A DNA stretch of 47,042 bases from Burkholderiaceae bacterium (lineage in GTDB: Bacteria > Pseudomonadota > Gammaproteobacteria > Burkholderiales > Burkholderiaceae), in contig JASLEM010000470.1 of NCBI GenBank assembly GCA_030151165.1, positions 1 to 47,042 of the forward strand, written 5' to 3'. Position 1 is the first letter of the stretch; each line of letters begins with the position of its first letter. Positions 37,457-47,042 of the stretch are shown in pieces. Both the position numbers and the translations under genes were made by a program. Below the pieces are notes generated by a model. It was not told the origin of the DNA. It ran no database searches and saw nothing but the letters and a program-made list of their open reading frames with translations.

Positions 37457-39943
37457 ATGACCGAACCGAACCGACCGACCGCCGACACCCCCGCCAGCGC
37501 CACCCGCGCGCTGCTCCATTCGACGGACTGGTCGGCCACGCCGCTCGGGCCGCTGGCGTCCTGGCCGCGCTCGCTGCGCGGCTACGCCGAGATGATCCTC
37601 GAAATGCCCTCGCCCGCGATCATCTTCTGGGGCCCCGACCAGACGCAGATCTACAACGACGGCTACGCGGTCATCATGGGCCCGCGCCACCCGCGCTACT
37701 TCGGCGCGCCGTACCGCGAGAGCTGGCCCGACACCTATCCGCTGATCTACCCGTGGATGCGCCACGTGCTGGACGAAGGCGGCACGTGGACGGTCGAGCG
37801 CGCGCTCATCCCGGTCACCCGCCACGGCTTCGACGAGGAAGCCTACTTCACGTTCACGTTCAGCGCGCTGCGCGACGACGAGGGCCGCGTCGCGGGCATC
37901 CTGCAGCCGGTGTTCGACGTCACCGAGACGGTGCTGGCCGACCGCCGCGCCGAGACCTTGCGGCAGCTGGTGCCGGAGCGGCAGTCGTGGGCGTCGCCGG
38001 TGGACGACGCGCTCGCGGCGATGACCGCCAACGCGGCCGACATCCCGTTCGCGCGCGTCTGGCTGTGGAACGCCGAGGGCGCGCACCTCGCGCCGGTGGG
38101 CGCGACCGAGGCGCCGTTGTCGAGCGGCGACCTCGATCGCCTGGACGAGGCCGCGCGCACCGCGTGGACGGAGAACGCGTCGCGCTTCATCGAGCTGCCG
38201 TCCGCGATCGCGACGGGCATCGCGCGCGGCGTGCTCGTGGTGCCGCTGGAGGGCGCGCCCGGCGCGGCGCCGCCCGGCGTCATCGCGTTCGGCGTGAGCC
38301 GGCGCCTGCACTTCGACGACAAGTACCGCAAGTTCCTCGAGCTCGTCGCGCGCCAGCTCGGCTCCGGCCTGCAGCGCGCGGAGGCGGCGCGCGCGGCCGA
38401 ACGCCAGCGCCAGTACCTCGGCGAGCTGTTCATGCAGGTGCCGGCCGGCATCGCGGTGCTCGCCGGGCCCGACCTCGTCTTCGAGCTGGTGAACCCGGCC
38501 TACGACGAGTTCACCGGCTACCGCGACCTCCTGGGCAAGCCGCTGCGCGACGCGCTGCCCGAGCTGCGCGACCAGGGCTTCCCCGCCCTGCTCGACCAGG
38601 TCTACCGCAGCGGCGTCGCGCACGTCGGCAGCGAGGCGCCGGCGCAGCTCCAGCGCGGCATCGACGGCGCGAGCGAGGAGGCGTTCTTCAACTTCGTCTA
38701 CCAGCCGCTGCGCGACGAGCTGGGCATCACGACGGGCATCCTGGTCTTCGCCTACGAGGTCACCGGCCAGGTGCGCGCGCGCCAGAACGCGGAGCGGCTC
38801 GCCGACGAGCTGCGCGCCGAGCACCGCCGCAAGGACGACTTCCTCGCGATGCTCGCGCACGAGCTGCGCAACCCGCTCGCGCCGATCAGCGCCGCGGCGG
38901 AGGTGATGCGCCTGGGCCACTCGGACGACCCTCGGCTCAAGCGCACCAGCGAGATCATCTCGCGCCAGGTGCGCCACATGGCCACGCTGATCGACGACCT
39001 GCTGGACGCCTCGCGCGTGACGCGCGGCATCGCCACCATCGAGCGCCACGACGTCGACCTGCGCGAGATCGTGGCCGCCGCGGCCGAACAGGTCGCGCCG
39101 CAGGTCGAACGGCACCGCCACCGGCTGCGCGTCGAGGCCGGCGGCTCGGCGGTGCGCGTGTCGGGCGATCGCAAGCGCCTCGTGCAGGCGCTGGCCAACC
39201 TGCTGGACAACGCGGTGAAGTACACCGCCGACGGCGGCGCGATCGACCTCGCGCTGGAGCACGACGACACCGAGGCGACGCTGCGCGTGCGCGACAACGG
39301 CCAGGGCGTGCCGCCCGAGCTGCGCGACCGCATCTTCGACCTGTTCGTCCAGGGCCAGCGCAGCGCCGACCGCGCGCAGGGCGGCCTCGGCATCGGCCTG
39401 GCGCTCGCACGCCGGCTCGTCGAGCTGCACGGCGGCACGTTGAGCGGCACCAGCGCCGGCGCCGGGCAAGGCAGCGAGTTCGTCATCCGCCTGCCGCTGG
39501 CCGACCCCACGTCGACCAGCGGACACGACCCCCACGCCACCGACCCGGCCCATGCGCCCGCGCCGGCCGCGCGCCTGTGCATCCTGGTCGTCGACGACAA
39601 CGAGGACGCCGCGCACATGCTGGCGATGCTGCTGCAGGACGCCGGCCACGAGGTGATGACCGAGAGCGACCCCGTCGTCGCGCTCGAGCGCGCGCAGGCG
39701 ACGCGGCCCGACGTCTGCCTGCTCGACATCGGCCTGCCGCGCATGGACGGCCACGAGCTCGCGCGCCGCCTGCGCGCGGCCGAGGGCACGCGCACGGCGA
39801 CGCTCGTCGCGCTCACCGGCTACGGCCAGGCCGCCGACCGCGAGAAGGCCGCGCGGGCCGGCTTCGACCACTACATGGTCAAGCCGCCGAACCCCGAGGC
39901 GCTGCTGCGGCTGCTGGCGTCGGTGGCGGCAGGCACGAGCTAG
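37457..39943 (+). CDS. Hybrid sensor histidine kinase/response regulator
   Basis: This 828-residue cytoplasmic protein has no membrane segments. In order it has a PAS domain (about 35-165, FWGPDQTQIYNDGY), a GAF domain (about 180-310), a second PAS domain (about 320-440), a HisKA domain with phospho-acceptor His468 (LAHELRNPL), and an ATPase domain with NLLDNAVKYT, DNGQG and GLGIGLAL. A C-terminal receiver follows with Asp757 (LLDIGLPRMDG) and Lys809. It senses an internal or light/redox-type cue through PAS/GAF. No partner regulator lies nearby. The plus strand continues with an unrelated oxidoreductase. Confidence 0.93.
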   Translation: MTEPNRPTADTPASATRALLHSTDWSATPLGPLASWPRSLRGYAEMILEMPSPAIIFWGPDQTQIYNDGYAVIMGPRHPRYFGAPYRESWPDTYPLIYPWMRHVLDEGGTWTVERALIPVTRHGFDEEAYFTFTFSALRDDEGRVAGILQPVFDVTETVLADRRAETLRQLVPERQSWASPVDDALAAMTANAADIPFARVWLWNAEGAHLAPVGATEAPLSSGDLDRLDEAARTAWTENASRFIELPSAIATGIARGVLVVPLEGAPGAAPPGVIAFGVSRRLHFDDKYRKFLELVARQLGSGLQRAEAARAAERQRQYLGELFMQVPAGIAVLAGPDLVFELVNPAYDEFTGYRDLLGKPLRDALPELRDQGFPALLDQVYRSGVAHVGSEAPAQLQRGIDGASEEAFFNFVYQPLRDELGITTGILVFAYEVTGQVRARQNAERLADELRAEHRRKDDFLAMLAHELRNPLAPISAAAEVMRLGHSDDPRLKRTSEIISRQVRHMATLIDDLLDASRVTRGIATIERHDVDLREIVAAAAEQVAPQVERHRHRLRVEAGGSAVRVSGDRKRLVQALANLLDNAVKYTADGGAIDLALEHDDTEATLRVRDNGQGVPPELRDRIFDLFVQGQRSADRAQGGLGIGLALARRLVELHGGTLSGTSAGAGQGSEFVIRLPLADPTSTSGHDPHATDPAHAPAPAARLCILVVDDNEDAAHMLAMLLQDAGHEVMTESDPVVALERAQATRPDVCLLDIGLPRMDGHELARRLRAAEGTRTATLVALTGYGQAADREKAARAGFDHYMVKPPNPEALLRLLASVAAGTS

Positions 39944-40001
39944 GCCGCCCGCGCCGCCGCGTCGTACGATCGGCGCTCCGGGTCTCGCGCGAGGAATCGT
40001 C

Positions 40002-41183
40002 TTGCCAGCACTTCACCACGACGTCGTGATCGTCGGCGCCGGCGTCATGGGCTGTTCGGTCGCGTACCACCTCAAGACGCTCGAGCCCACGCTGTCCGTG
40101 CTCGTGATCGAGCGCGACCCGAGCTATGCGACGGCGTCGTCCGCGCTGTCAGCTAGCTCGATCCGCCAGCAATTCTCGACGCCGGTCAACATCGCGCTGT
40201 CGCAGGACGGCATCGCGTTCCTGCGCGACGCGGCGCAGCGCCTCGCGGTCGGCGACGAGCGGCCGGAGGTCGGCCTCTCGGAGCGCGGGTATCTCTACCT
40301 CGCGACCGCGGCCGGCGCGCCCGCGCTGCGCGAGCTCAACGCCGTGCAGCGCGCGTGCGGCGCCGACATCGCCCTGCTCGACGCCGCGGCACTCGCGGCC
40401 CGCTACCCGTGGCTCGCGACCGACGACCTCGCACTCGGCAGCCTCGGCGTCCGCGGCGAGGGCTGGTTCGACGGCCACGGCCTGCTGCAGGCGCTGCGGC
40501 GCAAGGCGAAGTCGCTCGGCGCGACGTTCGTGGCCGCCGAGGCGACCGGGCTGCGGCTCGAGGCCGGGCGCGTGGCCGCGGTCGAGACCGCCGACGGCCG
40601 CGCGTGGCCTTGCGGCACCCTCGTCAACGCCGCCGGGCCGCACGCCGCGCGCGTGGCGCGCTGGGCGGGCGTCGAGCTGCCGGTGGTGCCGATGCGCCAG
40701 TGCGTGTTCGTCTTCGAGTGCCGCGAGACGCTCGCCGACGTGCCGCTCGTGATCGACCCGGGCGGCCTGTGGTTCCGGCCCGAAGGCCCGCGCCGCTTCA
40801 TCGCGGGCGCGCCGCCGCGCGATCCGGCGTCGCCCGACAACGCGACGCTGGAGATCGACCACGCGCAGTTCGACGAACAGCTCTGGCCCGCGCTCGCGCG
40901 CCGCGTGCCGGCGTTCGAGGCGATCCGCCGGACGTCCGCGTGGGCCGGCTTCTACGAGATGAACCTGTTCGACCACAACGCCGTCATCGGCCCTGTCGGC
41001 GAGCCCGCGAACCTGCTGCTGATCAACGGCTTCAGCGGCCACGGCCTGCAGCAGGCGCCGGCCGCGGGGCGGGCGCTCGCCGAGATCGTGGTGCACGGGC
41101 GGTCGCGCACGATCGACGTGTCGGCGCTCGCGTTCGACCGCATCGCGCAGGGCCGGCCGCTGCGCGAGCGCAACATCATCTGA
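40002..41183 (+). CDS. FAD-dependent amine/amino-acid oxidoreductase (DAO family)
   Basis: This 393-residue protein starts at TTG 40002 with GAGGAA about 7 bases ahead. It has an N-terminal FAD-binding DVVIVGAGVMGCSVAYHL, the SSALSASSIRQQF loop typical of the glycine oxidase/sarcosine oxidase and FOXRED1-like group, and a C-terminal GFSGHGLQQAPAAGRALAE that closes the FAD site. Such enzymes oxidise amino acids or N-methyl amines and give H2O2 or reduce a quinone chain. The substrate is unknown. It follows the kinase gene on the same strand with a 58-base gap, but a shared role is not obvious. Confidence 0.92.
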   Translation: MPALHHDVVIVGAGVMGCSVAYHLKTLEPTLSVLVIERDPSYATASSALSASSIRQQFSTPVNIALSQDGIAFLRDAAQRLAVGDERPEVGLSERGYLYLATAAGAPALRELNAVQRACGADIALLDAAALAARYPWLATDDLALGSLGVRGEGWFDGHGLLQALRRKAKSLGATFVAAEATGLRLEAGRVAAVETADGRAWPCGTLVNAAGPHAARVARWAGVELPVVPMRQCVFVFECRETLADVPLVIDPGGLWFRPEGPRRFIAGAPPRDPASPDNATLEIDHAQFDEQLWPALARRVPAFEAIRRTSAWAGFYEMNLFDHNAVIGPVGEPANLLLINGFSGHGLQQAPAAGRALAEIVVHGRSRTIDVSALAFDRIAQGRPLRERNII

Positions 41184-41219
41184 CGCCGCCGGCGCGGGAT
41201 CGCCGGAGTCGGAGCGACC

Positions 41220-41474
41220 TCAATGCGACTTCTTCTTCCCACCCAGCTCGTGCCACGACGACTCGCTCACCTCGACGCCGAACTTCTTCGCGGCCGTCTT
41301 GATGTGCGTCCACGCGGTGTCGCGCTCGGCGTCGGTCACGCCCTCGACCTGGTCGAAGCGCGCGATGGCGTTGCGCACGTGCGTGGCGTTCTCGAGCGGC
41401 TCCTTGCGTTGTTTCGGGAAGGCGTATTGCGTGGACGCGAGCTTGTCGCGCTGCGCGGTGTCGAGCTTGGTCAT
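41220..41474 (-). CDS. DUF6582 small protein
   Basis: This 84-residue, very basic and acidic mixed protein starts at ATG 41474 with AGGAG 6 bases upstream. It has the phrases KLASTQYAFPKQRKEPL, ENATHVRNAIARFDQVEGV, ERDTAWTHIKTAAKKFGVEV and a Lys-rich tail. This matches a widespread small family I know as DUF6582, which often lies in repair or stress islands. It lies tail to tail with the oxidoreductase and head to head with the exonuclease of the repair operon, so it may share the control region with that operon. Confidence 0.85.
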   Translation of the reverse strand: MTKLDTAQRDKLASTQYAFPKQRKEPLENATHVRNAIARFDQVEGVTDAERDTAWTHIKTAAKKFGVEVSESSWHELGGKKKSH

Positions 41475-41617
41475 GGCGGGCTCCTGGATCGGGATCGTTG
41501 CAGGCCCGGACGCAGCAGGCGCCATGCCCGAACGGCGCGATGCACGGGCATCCGGATTGCTCGACAACGAGCTCGCCTGCCGCACGCCCCATTCGTCTCG
41601 ACCCGCCTGGACACCGC

Positions 41618-42718
41618 TTGACCGCATCGCCCCCCGACCTCGTCGTCGCCCGCCCGCAAGGCCTGTATTGCCCGCCGGGCGATTTCTACATCGACCCGTG
41701 GCAGCCGGTCGAGCACGCCCTCATCACGCACGCGCACGGCGACCACCTGCGCGCCGGCAACGCGCACTACCTCACCGCCGAGGCCGGGCGCCGCGTCGTC
41801 GAGAGCCGCGTCGGCCCCGTCGACCTGCAGACGCTGGCGTACGGCGAGCAGGTCACGCATCGCGGCGTGAAGGTGTCGTTCCATCCCGCGGGCCACGTGC
41901 TCGGCTCGGCGCAGATCCGCCTCGAGCACGAGGGCCGCACCTGGGTCGTCTCGGGCGACTACAAGACCGGCCCCGACGCCACCTGCCCGCCGTTCGAGCC
42001 GGTGCGCTGCGACGTGTTCATCACCGAGTCGACCTTCGGCCTGCCGGTGTTCCGCTGGGCGCCGCAGCAGGCCGTGTTCGACGACATCGATACCTGGTGG
42101 CGTACCAATGCCGACGCCGGCGGCGCGTCCGTCGTCTACGCGTATTCGTTCGGCAAGGCGCAGCGCGTGCTGGCCGGCATCGACGCGAGCATCGGGCCGA
42201 TCGTCGTGCACGGCGCGGTCGCCACGCTCAACGACGCGTACCGGCAATCGGGCGTCGCGCTGCCGCCGACGACGATGGTGACGGACGCGACGCCCGACGA
42301 GCTCCGCCGCTGCCTCGTCGTCGCGCCGCCGTCGACGCAAGGCAGCGCGTGGATCAAGCGCTTCGGCGATTTCAGCGACGCGTTCGCGTCCGGCTGGATG
42401 CAGCTGCGCGGCGCACGCCGGCGGCGCAACGTCGACCGCGGCTTCGTGCTGTCCGACCACGCCGACTGGCCCGGCCTGCTGGAGGCCATCGCCGCGAGCG
42501 AGGCGCCGCGCGTGATCGTCACGCACGGCTACGTCGAGCCGCTCGTGCGCTACCTGCGCGAGCAGGGCCTGGAGTCCGGCGCGTTCAAGACCGAGTACGG
42601 CGACGACGAGGACGCGAAGCCGGCGGACGACGCCGCGAACGCGAGCGCGACCCCGGCCACCGCGACGACCGACGACGCGGCGGACGACGACACGCCCCCG
42701 GACGCCGCCGCGCCATGA
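41618..42718 (+). CDS. Ligase-associated MBL-fold DNA exonuclease
   Basis: This 366-residue protein is read from TTG 41618 (a start before the typical PPDLVV... opening). It has a metallo-beta-lactamase fold with THAHGDHLRAG near residue 38, GHVLGSAQ, and the beta-CASP-like part SFGKAQRVLAG...VVHGAV...VLSDHADWPGL...VTHGY. It degrades DNA ends in the small repair operon with ligase and helicase. The C-terminal 30 residues are an Asp/Ala-rich tail (TTDDAADDDTPPDAAAP) that is unlike the rest and poorly conserved. Its stop overlaps the ligase start by four bases. Confidence 0.9.
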   Translation: MTASPPDLVVARPQGLYCPPGDFYIDPWQPVEHALITHAHGDHLRAGNAHYLTAEAGRRVVESRVGPVDLQTLAYGEQVTHRGVKVSFHPAGHVLGSAQIRLEHEGRTWVVSGDYKTGPDATCPPFEPVRCDVFITESTFGLPVFRWAPQQAVFDDIDTWWRTNADAGGASVVYAYSFGKAQRVLAGIDASIGPIVVHGAVATLNDAYRQSGVALPPTTMVTDATPDELRRCLVVAPPSTQGSAWIKRFGDFSDAFASGWMQLRGARRRRNVDRGFVLSDHADWPGLLEAIAASEAPRVIVTHGYVEPLVRYLREQGLESGAFKTEYGDDEDAKPADDAANASATPATATTDDAADDDTPPDAAAP

Positions 42719-44376
42719 AGGACTTCGCCGCCCTCTTCGCCGCGCTCGACGCCACGACGTCGACGAAGAAGAAGACCGACGCCCTGCTCGCCTACTTCCA
42801 GCGCGCGCAGCCGGCCGACGCCGCGTGGGCGCTGTACTTCCTCGCCGGCGGCAAGCCGCGCCAGACGGTGCCGACCGCGCTCGTTCGCGCCGCGGCGCGC
42901 GAGATGGCGGGCATCCCGGAGTGGCTGTTCGACGAGAGCTACGACGTCGTCGGCGACCTGGCCGAGACCGTCGCCCACGTGCTGCCGCCCGCGCCCGCGA
43001 CGATCGAGCTGCCGCTGCACACGTGGATCGAGGAGCGGCTGATCGCGCTGCGCGGCCAGGCGCCGGAGGCGATCTCATCCGCGCTGAAGAACTACTGGAA
43101 CGAACTGGATACCCCAGGCCGTTTCCTGCTGACCAAGCTGATCGGCGGCAGCTTCCGCGTCGGCGTGTCGCGCGCGCTCGTGCTGCGCGCGTTGGCCGAG
43201 GCGACCGGCGTCGACGCGAAGCTGCTCGCGCAGCGCCTCATGGGCTACACCGACAAGCACCACGCACCCGACGCCGCGCGCTTCGCGATGCTGGTCGACC
43301 CCGAGACGCACGCCGACGCCGCGACGTCCGGCCAGCCCTATCCGTTCTTCCTCGCGCATCCGTTGCAGGCGCCGGTGGAGACGCTGGGCGACCGCGCGGA
43401 CTGGCAGGTCGAGTGGAAGTGGGACGGCATCCGCGCGCAGTTCATCCGGCGCGGCGCGCAGGCGTGGCTGTGGTCGCGCGGCGAGGACCTGTTGAACGGC
43501 CGCTTCCCCGAGATCGACGCCGTGCACGCGTCGCTGCCCGACCAGACCGTGCTCGATGGCGAGATCGTCGTCTGGCGCGACGGCCGCGTGCAGCCGTTCG
43601 CCGAACTGCAGAAGCGCATCGGCCGCAAGAACGTGACGAAGAAGATCCTCGCCGACCTGCCCGTCGCTTTCCTCGCGTACGACCTGCTCGAGGCCGACGG
43701 CGTCGACCTGCGCGCCGAGCCGCAGCGGCTGCGGCGCGAGAAGCTCGAGGCGCTGGTCGCCGCCGCATCGGGCGACGCGAACGGCCCGCTGCAACTCTCG
43801 CCGCTGGTCACCGCGCCCGACTGGCCCGCGCTCGCCGAACTGCGCAACGAGTCGCGCGCCCGCGGCGTCGAGGGCTTCATGCTCAAGCAGCGCGAAGGCC
43901 GCTACGGCGCCGGTCGCACGAAGGACGTCGGCACGTGGTGGAAGTGGAAGATCGACCCGTACACGATCGACGCGGTGCTGGTCTACGCGCAGAGCGGCCA
44001 CGGCCGGCGCGCGAACCTCTACACCGACTACACCTTCGCGGTATGGGACGGCGAACCGGGCGACGAGTCGAACCCGCGGCGGCTCGTCCCGTTCGCGAAG
44101 GCGTACTCGGGGCTGACCGACGAGGAGATGCGCCGCGTCGACCAGCGCATCCGCCAGACGACCACCGAGAAGTTCGGCCCGGTGCGCAGCGTGACGCCGA
44201 CGCTGGTCGTCGAGCTCGGCTTCGAAGGCATCCAGGCCTCGGCGCGCCACAAGTCGGGCGTCGCGGTGCGTTTTCCGCGCATGCTGCGGCTGCGCTGGGA
44301 CAAGCCCGTCGACGAGGCCGATTCGCTCGCGACGTTGCACGAGTACATCGCCGCCGCCGCGGTCGCGAGGGCCTGA
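42715..44376 (+). CDS. ATP-dependent DNA ligase
   Basis: This 553-residue protein starts in an ATGA overlap with the exonuclease gene. It has an N-terminal helical DNA-binding domain (to about 200), a nucleotidyltransferase domain with catalytic Lys235 in EWKWDGIRAQ, motif III/IIIa around DGEIVVWRDG and AYDLLEADG, motif IV EGFMLKQREG, and the OB-fold with VWKWKID-like WWKWKIDPYT. ATP-dependent ligases of this bacterial group seal DNA nicks in repair. It is part of the exonuclease-ligase-helicase set that is conserved in many bacteria. Confidence 0.93.
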   Translation: MKDFAALFAALDATTSTKKKTDALLAYFQRAQPADAAWALYFLAGGKPRQTVPTALVRAAAREMAGIPEWLFDESYDVVGDLAETVAHVLPPAPATIELPLHTWIEERLIALRGQAPEAISSALKNYWNELDTPGRFLLTKLIGGSFRVGVSRALVLRALAEATGVDAKLLAQRLMGYTDKHHAPDAARFAMLVDPETHADAATSGQPYPFFLAHPLQAPVETLGDRADWQVEWKWDGIRAQFIRRGAQAWLWSRGEDLLNGRFPEIDAVHASLPDQTVLDGEIVVWRDGRVQPFAELQKRIGRKNVTKKILADLPVAFLAYDLLEADGVDLRAEPQRLRREKLEALVAAASGDANGPLQLSPLVTAPDWPALAELRNESRARGVEGFMLKQREGRYGAGRTKDVGTWWKWKIDPYTIDAVLVYAQSGHGRRANLYTDYTFAVWDGEPGDESNPRRLVPFAKAYSGLTDEEMRRVDQRIRQTTTEKFGPVRSVTPTLVVELGFEGIQASARHKSGVAVRFPRMLRLRWDKPVDEADSLATLHEYIAAAAVARA

Positions 44377-44379
44377 CGC

Positions 44380-47042
44380 GTGGCGACGAAGCGCAAGGCC
44401 GTGGACGCCGACGCGGTCGCCTGGATGGCCGGCCGCGGCTTCACGCCGTTCGCGTTCCAGCGCGAGGTCTGGCAGGCGATGCGCGACGGCCGCAGCGGCC
44501 TGCTGCACGCGAACACCGGCACCGGCAAGACGCTCGCCGCGTGGCTCGGCGCGCTGCTCGCGTTGCGCACGCCCGCGGCGCCCGCGCGCGTCACGCGCGC
44601 GGCGCGCGCGACGCCGGCGACATCGAAAACGAAGACCGACGCGCCGCCGTTGACGGTGCTGTGGATCACGCCGATGCGCGCGCTCGCCGCCGACACCGCA
44701 CGCGCGCTGCGCGAGCCGCTGGCCGATCTCGCGCCCGCGTGGACGCTGGGCCTGCGCAGCGGCGACACGACCTCGGCCGAGCGCAGCGCGCAGGATCGGC
44801 GTCTGCCCACCGTGCTCGTGACGACGCCCGAGAGCCTGACACTGCAGCTCGCGCGCGCCGACGCGCTGCGGACGCTCGCGCATGTGAAGCTGGTGGTCGT
44901 CGACGAATGGCACGAGCTGCTGGGCAACAAGCGCGGCGTGCAGGTGCAGCTCGCGCTGGCGCGGCTTCGGCGCGTCGACGCGGGGCTGATGTGCTGGGCG
45001 CTGTCCGCGACGCTGGGCAACCTGCAGGATGCGCTCGACGCGCTGGTCGGCGTGCGCGAGCGCCTGCCGGGCAATGACGCGCCCGAGCCCGTGATGGTCG
45101 AGGGCGACGTCGCCAAGACCATCGTCATCGACACGCTGCTGCCCGCGCGCGCCGAGCGCTTCTCGTGGGGTGGACACATGGGCCTGCGCATGCTGCCGCA
45201 GGTCATCGACGCGCTCGAGGAGAGCCGCTCCGCGCTCGTCTTCACCAACACGCGCTCGCAGGCCGAGCGCTGGTACCAGGCGCTGCTCGACGCGCGGCCG
45301 GACTGGGCCGGCGTGATCGCGCTGCACCACGGCTCGCTGTCGCGCGAAGTGCGCGAGTGGGTCGAGGCGGGACTCAAGGGCGGCACGCTGCGCGCGGTGG
45401 TGTGCACGTCCAGCCTCGACCTCGGCGTCGACTTCCTGCCGGTCGACCGCGTGCTGCAGATCGGCTCGGCGAAAGGGATCGCGCGGCTGCTGCAACGCGC
45501 CGGCCGGTCCGGCCATGCGCCGGGGCGGCCGTCGCGCGTGACGCTGGTGCCGACGCACAGCCTGGAGCTCGTCGAGGCCGCCGCCGCGCGCGCCGCGGCG
45601 CAGGCGGGCCAGGTCGAATCGCGGCGCTCGCCGCACGAACCGCTGGACGTGCTGGTGCAGCACCTGGTGACGGTCGCGCTCGGCGGCGGCTTCACGGCGG
45701 ACGCGCTGTACGACGAGGTGCGCACGACGGTCGCCTACCGCGAGCTCGCGCGTGACACCTGGCAGTGGGCCCTGGACTTCGTGCGCCAGGGCGGCCCGTC
45801 GCTCGCGATCTATCCGGACTACCGCCGCGCCGAGCCGGACGAGGCCGGCGTCTGGCGCGTGCCCGATGCGCGGCTCGCGCGGCGGCATCGCGTCAACATC
45901 GGCACCATCGTCAGCGACGCGAGCATCACGGTGCAGTTCTGGCAGAACGGCGCGAAGCTGGGGAGCGTCGAGGAGAGCTTCATCGCGCGCATGCGGCCGG
46001 GCGACTGCTTCCTGTTCGCCGGCCGGCTGCTGGAGCTGGTGCGCGTCCACCAGATGACGGCGTTCGTGAAGCGCGCGACCGCGGGCAGCGCCGCGCTCCC
46101 GCGCTGGAACGGCGGGCGCATGCCGCTGTCGAACACGCTGGCCGACGCGGTGCTGCGCGAGCTCGACGCCGCCGATCATGCGACGTTCGACAGCCCCGAG
46201 ATGGCCGCGGTGCGGCCGCTGCTCGACATCCAGCGCACCTGGTCCGCGCTGCCGACGCCGCGCACGCTCGTCGCCGAGACGCTCAAGAGCCGCGAGGGCT
46301 GGCACCTGTTCCTGTACCCGTTCGCGGGCCGCCAGGTGCACCTCGGGCTCGCGAGCCTGATCGCGTGGCGTGCCGCGCAGCACGCGCAGGCGACGTTCTC
46401 GATCGCGATCAACGACTACGGCCTGGAGCTGCTGTCGGCGACGCCGGTGGCGTGGGTCGACCGGCTGCCCGGCCTGCTCGAGACGCGCGACGAGCCCGGC
46501 GCGCTGCTGTCCGACGTGCTCGCGAGCCTCAACGCGACCGAGCTGTCGCGCCGGCGCTTCCGCGAGATCGCGCGCATCGCCGGGCTGATCTTCCAGAGCC
46601 ACCCGGGCGAGCGCCAGAGCAACCGGCAGTTGCAGGCGTCGGCCAGCCTGTTCTTCGAGGTGTTCACGAAATACGACCCCGGCAACCGGCTGCTCGCGCA
46701 GGCGGAGAGCGAGCTGCTGAGCCAGGAGCTCGACGTGCAGCAGCTCGCGCTCGCCCTCGCCCGCATGCGCGCGCAGTCGCTGCGCGTCGTCGATCTCAAG
46801 CGGCCGTCGCCGTTCGCATTCCCGCTGATGGTCGAACGCTTCCGCGAGAAGCTGTCGAACGAATCGCTCGCCGACCGCATCGCGCGCATGGTCGCCGACC
46901 TCGAGGCGCGCGCCGGCGGCGAGGCGGTGGGCACCGCGCACGAGGACGCCGGCGCGGTCTTCGCCGTCTCGCCGCTGCAGTCGTCGGCCAGCCTGTTCTT
47001 CGAGGTGTTCACGAAATACGACCCCGGCAACCGGCTGCTCGC
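44380..47042 (+). CDS. Ligase-associated DEXH (Lhr-Core type) helicase, 3' end beyond window
   Basis: The protein starts at GTG 44380, 3 bases after the ligase stop. It has the helicase Walker [11 protein letters not shown] with Lys50, the box [10 protein letters not shown] with Asp175, [19 protein letters not shown], and the motif V/VI region [10 protein letters not shown] and QRAGRSGH. The Lhr-Core winged helix and DUF4145-like C-terminal parts follow. It unwinds DNA for the partner ligase and exonuclease. In related proteins the gene ends about where residues 858-865 lie here. Beyond that, a copy of an earlier part of the same gene follows (46976-47042) to the edge. Confidence 0.92.
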   Translation, partial: MATKRKAVDADAVAWMAGRGFTPFAFQREVWQAMRDGRSGLLHANTGTGKTLAAWLGALLALRTPAAPARVTRAARATPATSKTKTDAPPLTVLWITPMRALAADTARALREPLADLAPAWTLGLRSGDTTSAERSAQDRRLPTVLVTTPESLTLQLARADALRTLAHVKLVVVDEWHELLGNKRGVQVQLALARLRRVDAGLMCWALSATLGNLQDALDALVGVRERLPGNDAPEPVMVEGDVAKTIVIDTLLPARAERFSWGGHMGLRMLPQVIDALEESRSALVFTNTRSQAERWYQALLDARPDWAGVIALHHGSLSREVREWVEAGLKGGTLRAVVCTSSLDLGVDFLPVDRVLQIGSAKGIARLLQRAGRSGHAPGRPSRVTLVPTHSLELVEAAAARAAAQAGQVESRRSPHEPLDVLVQHLVTVALGGGFTADALYDEVRTTVAYRELARDTWQWALDFVRQGGPSLAIYPDYRRAEPDEAGVWRVPDARLARRHRVNIGTIVSDASITVQFWQNGAKLGSVEESFIARMRPGDCFLFAGRLLELVRVHQMTAFVKRATAGSAALPRWNGGRMPLSNTLADAVLRELDAADHATFDSPEMAAVRPLLDIQRTWSALPTPRTLVAETLKSREGWHLFLYPFAGRQVHLGLASLIAWRAAQHAQATFSIAINDYGLELLSATPVAWVDRLPGLLETRDEPGALLSDVLASLNATELSRRRFREIARIAGLIFQSHPGERQSNRQLQASASLFFEVFTKYDPGNRLLAQAESELLSQELDVQQLALALARMRAQSLRVVDLKRPSPFAFPLMVERFREKLSNESLADRIARMVADLEARAGGEAVGTAHEDAGAVFAVSPLQSSASLFFEVFTKYDPGNRLL
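46631..46697 (+). repeat. Direct repeat in helicase gene, first copy
   Basis: 67 bases match 46976-47042 with one difference (46636 G against 46981 T). The copies start 345 bases apart, which is 115 codons, so the repeat is in frame. This first copy encodes the normal [20 protein letters not shown] segment. Confidence 0.85.
46976..47042 (+). repeat. Direct repeat at the right window edge, second copy
   Basis: This second copy continues to the last base of the window, so its true length is not known. It follows the usual end of the protein (AGAVFAVSP). It may be a true duplication or a sequence end that folded back onto an earlier part during assembly. Confidence 0.8.

Noticed and set aside
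43075..46941. Minus-strand open frame of about 1288 codons opposite ligase and helicase
   Set aside because: Antisense shadow of two well-supported genes. Composition is unlike natural protein.
1..47042. CRISPR arrays, rRNA genes and insertion sequences
   Set aside because: No regularly spaced identical repeats with unique spacers, no rRNA-like stretch and no transposase were recognised.

Overview
The DNA is very GC-rich and densely coded, with Proteobacterial gene content: TonB-dependent receptor, Tat- and Sec-exported enzymes, LysR/TetR/LuxR regulators, NIPSNAP/DoxX small proteins and a ligase-exonuclease-helicase repair operon. A Burkholderiales-type betaproteobacterium is the best guess, with a Lysobacter-like gammaproteobacterium as the alternative. 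No rRNA or CRISPR array was seen. One tRNA is present.

Layout. (1) 1-8072, minus strand: two paralogous winged-helix/ATPase/helical-repeat regulators flank a TonB-dependent receptor. The receptor and the divergent SDR dehydrogenase (8339-9103) are each preceded by TTCAC boxes repeated every 10-11 bp in the direction of transcription. This is the arrangement expected for OmpR/PhoB-type winged-helix DNA binding, and suggests a small local regulon. (2) 9139-15499: a LuxR-type regulator with a degenerate receiver, a coupled pair of exported proteins, a membrane protein, then a Sec-exported epoxide-hydrolase-like enzyme resembling Cif and a Tat-exported bacterial lipoxygenase. The last two could form an extracytoplasmic oxylipin pathway. 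(3) 15500-23055: a patchwork of small metabolic genes around a LysR and a TetR regulator. It includes a DODA-type dioxygenase lacking a family segment and a quinone-oxidoreductase gene whose middle has been deleted.

(4) 23244-36994: a 13.7-kb element inserted in the 3' end of tRNA-Ser(GGA). The ends are marked by a 15-bp direct repeat. The tRNA's own terminator is now stranded at the far side of the element. It carries a P4-type integrase, an AlpA-like regulator, a DnaB-N/RepA-like replication ATPase, a small terminase, a scaffold-like protein, a Bbp16-like capsid cement protein and two podovirus-type ejection proteins. I see no large terminase, portal, major capsid or tail gene. The joints between the genes are clean (ATGA/GTGA overlaps, a 12-bp gap where a capsid gene would normally lie). 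I therefore favour a phage satellite that parasitises a podovirus over a randomly decayed prophage. Three 19-bp palindromes of one design lie at its control regions, and a HEPN-like gene sits near its left end as cargo.

(5) 36981-47042: tRNA-Ser with its promoter, a hybrid histidine kinase, an FAD amine oxidoreductase, a small DUF6582 protein, and the repair operon of MBL exonuclease, ATP-dependent DNA ligase and Lhr-Core-type DEXH helicase. The helicase runs off the right edge. Its last 67 bases repeat, in frame, a stretch 345 bp earlier, which is either a real internal duplication or an assembly-end artefact.
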